DNA of 35,289 bases from a virus. Below, one piece after another: positions 13,336-18,780 of this stretch. The position numbers were made by a program, and so were the translations under genes. Positions within the stretch are counted from its first letter, which is position 1; each line of letters begins with the position of its first letter. The stretch is taken from positions 1-35,289 of IMG/VR virus record IMGVR_UViG_3300035670_000741. One strand, given 5' to 3'. Under the pieces are notes generated by a model, which saw only the letters and a list, made by a program, of their open reading frames with translations, was not told the DNA's origin and made no database searches.

Positions 13336-13463
13336 GATTTATTATTTAATTTAGCTTGTTCATCTGCTCTAATCTCTTTTTCAATCTCTAGTAGCTCCGC
13401 AAGTCTTATTGGTATACTTTGATTGTACTTAAAGGCTTGTAGGAGGCGTGTAAAGAGGGTCAT
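13317..13463 (-). CDS. 48-residue small protein
   Basis: The frame MTLFTRLLQAFKYNQSIPIR and following begins at an ATGA overlap with the zinc-finger gene stop and runs into the next gene by 19 bases. The fit at both ends supports it. The N-terminal half is a possible amphipathic helix. No family is recognised. Confidence 0.5.
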   Translation of the reverse strand: MTLFTRLLQAFKYNQSIPIRLAELLEIEKEIRADEQAKLNNKSCTKKK

Positions 13464-13981
13464 TTTAACTGTTTAACTGATTCTATAAAGTTCAACCCAC
13501 GATACTCCATGAGCCACGCAATAGTATCACCATGCTTACCACAACCAAAACAATGGAAGTGATTATCTTTAATGGTAAAACTTGGGGTATCCTCGTTATG
13601 AAAGGGGCATAGCGCTAGGTAGGTAGATCCTCTTTTTTTGACTAGAATGTCACTAGAGATTAAAGATAATAGGTCGTAGGCTTTAGCACTTTCAATATCA
13701 TTCTCATTGATTCTAATACTGTCCTCTTTTCCACTTTCTAAGATTTCTTTGTAATACCTCCATTTCTGGAGTATCTGGTGTTGTTTATCATATTCTCTTT
13801 GTGCGTACTCTACAGCCCTATTCCAAACTATTGTATCGGGGTAGGTAGAATCTAATAACTCTAAATATAATTCACCAATACGAACTGCTAAATTGGCACA
13901 TTCAATAGCATATTCTCTTATCTTTTCGTTACATTCTTTAACAGTAACGTCAAAGGCTATTAGCGTATCTTTAATTATCAC
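13460..13981 (-). CDS. DnaG-type CHC2 zinc-finger protein lacking a primase catalytic domain
   Basis: The C-terminal 65 residues form a clear CHC2 zinc-binding domain: CPFH (Cys125, His128), then CFGC (Cys144, Cys147), followed by the conserved GDTIAWLMEYRGLNFIESVK. In DnaG this domain reads template DNA for primer start. Here it is at the C-terminus behind a helical segment, and there is no Toprim core. It may work with the DUF3987-type ATPase two genes upstream or with host primase. The start is a GTG with GGGAGGA about 9 bases before it, one of few clear Shine-Dalgarno sites in the window. Confidence 0.8.
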   Translation of the reverse strand: MIIKDTLIAFDVTVKECNEKIREYAIECANLAVRIGELYLELLDSTYPDTIVWNRAVEYAQREYDKQHQILQKWRYYKEILESGKEDSIRINENDIESAKAYDLLSLISSDILVKKRGSTYLALCPFHNEDTPSFTIKDNHFHCFGCGKHGDTIAWLMEYRGLNFIESVKQLK

Positions 13982-14198
13982 GATAACTCTTCCTCCCTGT
14001 TATAAACTTAAATTGCTTATAAGACATCTTTTCTATTCTTAATACTGTTCTATATATATCCTCGTCTTTATTGTAAATAGCAATATTTACACAACCATCT
14101 CCGATAGATACTATATTAAAAGCCTCGTCTCGATTCACAAGCAGATTATCGTCTTTATCGTATATCTTCATTCCCAAACTATAGTAAATATTATCCAT
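13971..14198 (-). CDS. Hypothetical protein
   Basis: This 75-residue protein is beta-rich with many Asp, Asn and Tyr residues. No domain is recognised. It overlaps both the ATPase gene (8 bases) and the zinc-finger gene (11 bases), so all three are coupled and likely act together in replication. GGGAG precedes its ATG by a few bases. Confidence 0.6.
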   Translation of the reverse strand: MDNIYYSLGMKIYDKDDNLLVNRDEAFNIVSIGDGCVNIAIYNKDEDIYRTVLRIEKMSYKQFKFITGRKSYRDN

Positions 14199-15702
14199 TT
14201 CTCTCCCTGTTTAATTTATTTATAACCATATTCAAAGTATTAGTTTCCGCTTCATTTATACGAATATCGTTATCTATAATTCGATATATAGTACCCCTGC
14301 TTCCGTTAGGCTTTTCTTCTATAACCATTGATTTATCGAACATACTACTCATAGCCAAAGAGACAGCTTCATTTAAACCTTGGGTAAAGTTACTACCTCT
14401 TATAACTTTAGCTTCTTTTATAGATGTCTTATCGACCCATTCGCCTTTATTCTGTATAAGTAGTTCTATGAGTTTTATATAGTCTGGTTTGTCTTGTTCT
14501 TCAAAGTACATTCTGTACCTATTCCCATAATACTCAGTAATTCCTATTGCCGATTCCAAAAACGATACATCAATAATGTGGTCTTCTGGATATTCGTATG
14601 CTGACATTATACAAGCCAACTTCATGGCACGTTCTGCTCTACCCCTTAATTCACCTGCTATATGCTGAGCCATTGGTAACTTCTGTAATCTCGCAATCTC
14701 TAGCTTATATTCTGCTAACAATCTGTCTGATTCGGGACTTAATGTATAGGCAGGTTTGTTGTCAAAGATAACATTTCTATATACATTGTAAAAAGCTAAT
14801 TGTATGGGTCTTATGTATGCTTCCGTTTCCTTTTTTACTTCTAAACCATTTTTAATATAATCATCTACTAAAATATCGGTATTTATTGGATTGCCCTTTG
14901 TAACGCATACAAAAGATCTCCTTGCCATTCCATTCGAAAGAAAAGAGTATAGGCTCTTTTTAAGATTTGCGTCTGTTAGAAAGTCTGTATTAGCAGAATG
15001 TACTAACATATTCATAGGGACATCTAATACAGGCTCTATACTCCTTTCAGTTTTTAGTACCCCTGCTTTAGTATCGCCATAGTAACCATCTATCATAATG
15101 TCTAAAAACATCTGATTAGTATCGTCTTTGCTCATGTAGTAATCTGCAAATTCGCCATGTTGAAAGGTTACGCAACCATAACCTACGTCTTTAAGCGATT
15201 TTCTATATGAATAGACTCCTTGTGGTGTACCTCTACTTAATTCAAAGGCGAAATTATGGGGCTCATTCATTCTAACATAGTTATTTCTTTGCTTTTTGTC
15301 GTTTGGATATAACTCTTTTGCTCTGTCTAATATAAGTTTTTTCTTTTCTTCTAACAGTTGGCTATACTTTGTATAAAACTCTTGTTGTACTTCCTTCATA
15401 AAAACCTGACCTACCAAATTTGTTACCCTGTCTTTACCTATTCCAGATCCTAAGAATAGTATCGTGTACATATTAAGATACATACCTTCCCTTCCATCGC
15501 CAATATGTAATTCAGACTTTACCATTGTTCTATTTAACCCAAGCGTCTGAGCAACTTTTGTATAAAACACTAACAAAGAGTATTCTAAAGGTACTTCTGG
15601 TATGTTTTTACCTATATATTCTACAAGGGCTATACTCGCTTTAGCAGGTATAAAATCTGACAAGTCGGTGTCCTTATCATATTTCGGTATTGTATATTTC
15701 AT
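14191..15702 (-). CDS. DUF3987-type replication ATPase (helicase/primase-like)
   Basis: This 503-residue protein carries a Walker A-like loop LGSGIGKDR (about residues 84-92) in a context typical of DUF3987 proteins, thought to be phage or plasmid replicative helicases or primase partners. The C-terminal part looks like a small winged-helix module (LIELLIQNKGEWVDKTSIKEA). It is the first gene left of the putative origin, pointing away from it, a common place for an origin-binding or helicase-loading protein. A degenerate -10-like TATAAA (15716-15721, minus) lies 13 bases before the ATG. Confidence 0.75.
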   Translation of the reverse strand: MKYTIPKYDKDTDLSDFIPAKASIALVEYIGKNIPEVPLEYSLLVFYTKVAQTLGLNRTMVKSELHIGDGREGMYLNMYTILFLGSGIGKDRVTNLVGQVFMKEVQQEFYTKYSQLLEEKKKLILDRAKELYPNDKKQRNNYVRMNEPHNFAFELSRGTPQGVYSYRKSLKDVGYGCVTFQHGEFADYYMSKDDTNQMFLDIMIDGYYGDTKAGVLKTERSIEPVLDVPMNMLVHSANTDFLTDANLKKSLYSFLSNGMARRSFVCVTKGNPINTDILVDDYIKNGLEVKKETEAYIRPIQLAFYNVYRNVIFDNKPAYTLSPESDRLLAEYKLEIARLQKLPMAQHIAGELRGRAERAMKLACIMSAYEYPEDHIIDVSFLESAIGITEYYGNRYRMYFEEQDKPDYIKLIELLIQNKGEWVDKTSIKEAKVIRGSNFTQGLNEAVSLAMSSMFDKSMVIEEKPNGSRGTIYRIIDNDIRINEAETNTLNMVINKLNRERNG

Positions 15703-15706
15703 TTTC

Positions 15707-15926
15707 TGTCGATGTTTTATATTAAATAGGCAGAAAAGGGGGTACTAGGAGACATCGACGAAACCTAGCATAATTCCCCCTTTTTTACCCACTTTGATAT
15801 TGTCGATTTTTATATTATTAAAAAGACTTTATACCTTTTTTTTAAACGAGTCAACAGGCTTATAGTAGTATTGAAAAGTTGTCGCAAAGCAACTTTCGCA
15901 ACTTTCACCAACTTTTTGTCGATTTA
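15707..15926. repeat. TGTCGAT motif repeats near the origin
   Basis: TGTCGATG (15707), TGTCGATT (15801) and TGTCGATT (15917) are direct repeats; an inverted copy (CATCGACG, 15753-15760) lies in the loop of the hairpin at 15736-15789. The first two copies continue alike (TTTTATATTAAA and TTTTATATTATTAAA). They may be binding sites for an early regulator or initiator. Confidence 0.5.
15736..15789. terminator. Bidirectional terminator-like hairpin upstream of the replication ATPase
   Basis: AAAAGGGGG and CCCCCTTTT flank CTAGG/CCTAG with a small internal loop. On the plus strand six Ts follow, on the minus strand TTTTC. It lies upstream of the gene at 15702, so in the minus direction it could attenuate transcripts entering from the right. 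Its loop carries the inverted CATCGACG motif. Confidence 0.6.
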
Positions 15927-16180
15927 AAAGTTGCTTTCTCTCACATATTTGGTATAAAAGTAGTAAATATATGTATCAACTTCTTAACTTTTACTACCCC
16001 ACATATATACCTTCTCTTTTACATAATTTATAGGAAAAATGTAAAAGAGGAAGTGTAAATACATATATAAAAATAGCAAAAGTTGAAAGTTGGTCTTGAA
16101 AAAGTGTATTTTATATCGGCATTATCGAGTAGTATCAACTTTTGGCACTTTCAAAAGTTGACGAAAGTTGATGAAAGTTG
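15874..16180. other. Putative replication origin with AAAGTTG iterons
   Basis: AAAGTTG occurs seven times in one orientation (15875, 15927, 16079, 16086, 16154, 16164, 16174) and four times inverted as CAACTTT (15890, 15899, 15909, 16136). The right cluster at 16154-16180 has an exact 10-bp period, one helical turn; the left inverted cluster has spacing of 9-10. Between the clusters lies very A/T-rich DNA with a long inverted repeat. Iterons beside an A/T-rich unwinding region next to a replication gene are the usual marks of an origin. Initiator protein is not identified. Confidence 0.7.
16009..16054. repeat. Long inverted repeat in the A/T-rich core of the origin
   Basis: Arms 16009-16024 and 16039-16054 match in 14 of 16 positions, with a 14-base loop. 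A second inverted repeat, GTAGTAAA (15960-15967) / TTTACTAC (15990-15997), lies to the left. Both could extrude as hairpins when the origin melts. Confidence 0.75.
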
Positions 16181-16194
16181 GCTTATTTTGGCAT

Positions 16195-16232
16195 AAAAAA
16201 AGGGCTAGACCCATTACAGGAAGTCTAGCCCT
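16195..16232 (-). terminator. Rho-independent terminator of the sRNA
   Basis: AGGGCTAGAC (16201-16210) and GTCTAGCCCT (16223-16232) form a perfect 10-bp stem with a 12-base loop. In the minus direction it is followed by a run of Ts (16195-16200), in the plus direction by none. It therefore stops minus-strand transcripts only. Confidence 0.9.
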
Positions 16233-16267
16233 CCAATCTGAACAATTGACTGCGTTAAAAGCACAGT
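16195..16267 (-). ncRNA. Predicted small regulatory RNA, antisense to two early start codons
   Basis: On the minus strand a transcript of about 72 bases is defined by a TATAAT box (16273-16278) and a perfect rho-independent terminator. It folds as a 6-bp 5' hairpin (ACUGUG/CGCAGU), an unpaired segment CAAUUGUUCAGAUUGG and the terminator hairpin. This is the usual plan of a base-pairing bacterial sRNA. The unpaired segment contains AUUGUUCAGAU, the exact complement of AUCUGAACAAU at the start codons of the genes beginning at 13079 and 9948. No protein frame fits in it. Expression is not shown; a shared DNA-binding site is the main alternative. Confidence 0.65.
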
Positions 16268-16311
16268 ACAATATTATACTACGAAGTGCTATACGATTGA
16301 ATGGTACTGTG
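16262..16311. promoter_or_regulatory. Operator-like inverted half-sites flanking the sRNA promoter
   Basis: CACAGTAC (16262-16269) and GTACTGTG (16304-16311) are perfect inverted 8-bp sites with centres 42 bp apart, four helical turns. The first covers the expected sRNA start site, the second lies just outside its -35 region and next to the upstream edge of the late promoter. This suits a DNA-looping repressor. The HTH protein at 10012-10227 is a candidate. Confidence 0.55.
16273..16301 (-). promoter_or_regulatory. Promoter of the sRNA
   Basis: A perfect TATAAT (16273-16278, minus) has a weak -35 TTCAAT (16296-16301) at 17-base spacing. Start of transcription is expected near 16266-16267. 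A weak -35 suggests dependence on an activator or strong repressibility. Confidence 0.6.
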
Positions 16312-16340
16312 TTTATCTGTTATTATATCTGTGGTATAAT
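16312..16340 (+). promoter_or_regulatory. Extended -10 promoter of the late operon, leaderless
   Basis: TGGTATAAT ends at 16340, and the ATG at 16346 follows after only 5 bases. The -35 is weak (TTTATC, 16312-16317, 17-base spacer). The transcript would begin at or within a base or two of the A of the ATG, so translation is probably leaderless. Confidence 0.75.
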
Positions 16341-16345
16341 AACAC

Positions 16346-17017
16346 ATGGGAAATTATATTTGTGAAAAATGTGGAATCAGTTTTTATCAAAGACCATCGC
16401 ACAGAGCCAGAAAAGTACATGCTATATGCTCTAGGAAGTGTGCTGTAAAGTTTTACGTTGGAGAAATGAACCATATGTATAAACGAGTGGAGAATACATG
16501 TGGAGTATGTAACAAAAAGTTTTTCACTACAGTATCTACTGTGCGAAAAACATGTTCAAGGGCGTGTGCTGGTATCATCATTCGGAAGCGTATTAGCTTA
16601 AAGTGTGATACTTGTGGTACTAACATAACTAAAGTGCCTGCTCTTCTACATAACCATAACTTTTGTTCGAGGACATGTGCAGATAAATTCCATTCTAAAG
16701 CGATGTCAGGGAGTGGCAATTCTAGGTGGATAGGTGGTGTACAGAAAGATGGCTATACTTTTGACTTTGATGACATTAAAAGAAGGATTAGAGTTAGAGA
16801 TAATAATAGGTGTCGGTACTGTTTATATAATAATCGTGAGGACATTACTGATAGTTTAGCTGTTCACCATATTGACTATAATAAACAGAATAACAGCAAT
16901 AACAACTTAATAACTCTATGTAATAGTTGTCACATGCACATACATAGAACAAAATACGAATGGAAAAGTCTATTAAGTGCTATAATAAGTAATGACGAAA
17001 AAGAAAAATCCAAATAG
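16346..17017 (+). CDS. HNH endonuclease with multiple zinc ribbons, packaging-associated
   Basis: This 223-residue protein has N-terminal Cys pairs in three treble-clef-like units (CEKC...CSRKC, CGVC...CSRAC, CDTC...CSRTC), about residues 5-115. The HNH core follows with RCRYC, then AVHHIDYNKQNNSNNNLITLC and CHMHIH. HNH proteins beside terminase stimulate or assist cleavage in cos-type packaging systems, which fits its place as first late gene, overlapping the small terminase start by 26 bases. The three tandem zinc units are probably for DNA binding. It could also be a homing endonuclease. Confidence 0.85.
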   Translation: MGNYICEKCGISFYQRPSHRARKVHAICSRKCAVKFYVGEMNHMYKRVENTCGVCNKKFFTTVSTVRKTCSRACAGIIIRKRISLKCDTCGTNITKVPALLHNHNFCSRTCADKFHSKAMSGSGNSRWIGGVQKDGYTFDFDDIKRRIRVRDNNRCRYCLYNNREDITDSLAVHHIDYNKQNNSNNNLITLCNSCHMHIHRTKYEWKSLLSAIISNDEKEKSK

Positions 17018-17444
17018 AAGTAATGCAGGGGCTCCAACAGAGCTTACTGGTGAGTTACGTCTTAAAATTAGAGAGCTGATTTTGGAAGGGTTGGAAGATG
17101 TAACTGTAGCACAAAGATTGGAAATACCTATTGGTACATTCAAAGGGTGGAAGTCTAGGAATTATAAATCTTTTGCCGATGATATGGAAAAATGGGATTT
17201 AATCTATCTAGGGAAGTTGGCACTTGGTAACACAAAACATTTATTATGCTCCGATGATGAAAAAATACGCAATGATATAACGAAGTTTGTGTTGTCAACA
17301 TTGCGAAAAGATGATTTCTCTACAAGGATAGAACAAAAGGTGGAAGGTGTTGACCTAACACTTGAATCTAAACAATTAAACGATTTATTAGATGAAGTAC
17401 GAAACATCTCTAAAAGAACGCCAAATAGCACAGAAAATAGTTAA
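16992..17444 (+). CDS. terS: Terminase small subunit
   Basis: This 150-residue protein has a helix-turn-helix in its N-terminal half (GLEDVTVAQRLEIPIGTFKGWK, split over about residues 31-52), used to recognise packaging sites. The C-terminal half is helical, as expected for oligomerisation. Size and position directly before the large subunit fit. It overlaps the HNH gene by 26 bases and the large subunit by 53 bases, so the three are a packaging unit. Confidence 0.8.
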   Translation: MTKKKNPNRSNAGAPTELTGELRLKIRELILEGLEDVTVAQRLEIPIGTFKGWKSRNYKSFADDMEKWDLIYLGKLALGNTKHLLCSDDEKIRNDITKFVLSTLRKDDFSTRIEQKVEGVDLTLESKQLNDLLDEVRNISKRTPNSTENS

Positions 17445-18777
17445 TCACTATTTCAAAAAAGACAACAAACCGATGGTATTGACCGATGGACAGCTTGATA
17501 TTTTTTTGGCAATAACAGATCCATATAACAAGAGAATCCATATCGAAACTACTACACAGTACGGCAAGTCGTTAGTAACAGCAATCGCTATATTATGGGC
17601 AACTGCCACACAGGGTGGTAATACTGTTATAGTCGCTCCAACTGAAACACAGGCTAGGATAATCATGTCCTATATTGTGGAACACGTTTTAGATAACTCA
17701 TTATTCACAAAGGGGCTTATTGACGTTTCTGGTATTGAAAAGTTTAAGACTGAAAGGGCAAAGGATTCGATAGTCTGGTCTGATGGTAAGTCTATACGTT
17801 GCTATACAGTAGGTGCTACAAGTACTACAGGTGTATCTGGGCGTAATATTATGGGCGTCTTCGCATCAAGAATCGTGGAAGATGAAAGTAATTTAACGCC
17901 CAATTCACATCACTCTAAGGTAGTTCGTATGCTTGGTGGTAACGTGCATAATTCTAAGATAGTGAAAATCGGCAACCCATTCTCTAAGTGGGATAACGAA
18001 ACTCCCCATCACTTTTACAAATCTAGTCTTAATGATAATTATAAGCACATTCATATTGACTATAAACAAGCCATAGCCGAAGGACGTTTAACACAGGAAT
18101 TTGTAGACGAGGCACGTTCCGAAATGTCCTCCAACGACTTCAAAGTCTTATACGAGGTAGAATTTCCCGATAACATGGGCGAAGCTCGTGTATTCACCGA
18201 AGCCGATATAATATTCAATAATAAGCAGTTTACAGGGTATACCTTTGCAGGGCTTGATGTATCTGGAGCAGGAAAAGACGACACGATATTTACAGTCGCT
18301 ACGGGACATAATGACGGCATGACTTTAACCTATAAGGATTTTATACAGGGGGATTTACAACAGAAAGCTGATTTTGTACATCAACTTTGTAAACAACAAA
18401 AAGTAAACTATCTAGGCATTGATGTTGTAGGAATTGGTAAAGGTGTATCTGATATTCTAGCCAATAAGCAAGACAGGACTTACGAGATACGAGAATATAT
18501 AGCAGGTGCTACGCCAAATAATCCCCTGTACGCTAACAAGAAGGCTGAATTGATATATTTACTAGGTGCTATGATGAGGGAGGGTAAAATAGGCAAATTA
18601 GACAGTATAGACATTGGTAGCATTCGCAAGGATATGCTAGGATTAAGTGAGAGGACTCTTGCAGACCGTAAGAAGAAAACTGATGACCCTACAAATTCAC
18701 CAGACCACCTCGACAGCTTACTAGCGTGTTTATATGCAAAACAAGCGGTAGGTGCGGTTAATATAGAATTTTTTTAA
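17392..18777 (+). CDS. terL: Terminase large subunit (packaging ATPase/nuclease)
   Basis: This 461-residue protein drives DNA into the procapsid. The ATPase has a Walker A-like TTTQYGKS (residues 53-60) and a Walker B ending in Asp-Glu (RIVEDES). The RNase H-like nuclease domain follows with AGLDVSGAGKDDT and GIDVVGIG, then Asp residues near the C-terminus (DHLDSLLACLYA). Length is typical. The start overlaps the small subunit. Confidence 0.92.
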   Translation: MKYETSLKERQIAQKIVNHYFKKDNKPMVLTDGQLDIFLAITDPYNKRIHIETTTQYGKSLVTAIAILWATATQGGNTVIVAPTETQARIIMSYIVEHVLDNSLFTKGLIDVSGIEKFKTERAKDSIVWSDGKSIRCYTVGATSTTGVSGRNIMGVFASRIVEDESNLTPNSHHSKVVRMLGGNVHNSKIVKIGNPFSKWDNETPHHFYKSSLNDNYKHIHIDYKQAIAEGRLTQEFVDEARSEMSSNDFKVLYEVEFPDNMGEARVFTEADIIFNNKQFTGYTFAGLDVSGAGKDDTIFTVATGHNDGMTLTYKDFIQGDLQQKADFVHQLCKQQKVNYLGIDVVGIGKGVSDILANKQDRTYEIREYIAGATPNNPLYANKKAELIYLLGAMMREGKIGKLDSIDIGSIRKDMLGLSERTLADRKKKTDDPTNSPDHLDSLLACLYAKQAVGAVNIEFF

Positions 18778-18780
18778 CAA

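Noticed and set aside
16211-16222. Further sRNA targets through the terminator loop
   Set aside because: Ten-base matches to the loop occur in coding regions (for example near 19190 and 22247), but they lie mid-gene and the ACAGG core is common here, so chance is likely.
16168-16365. 65-codon plus-strand frame across the sRNA and late promoter
   Set aside because: It spans the terminator stem, the operator half-sites and two promoters, has no start support and unusual composition; it is an accidental open frame.
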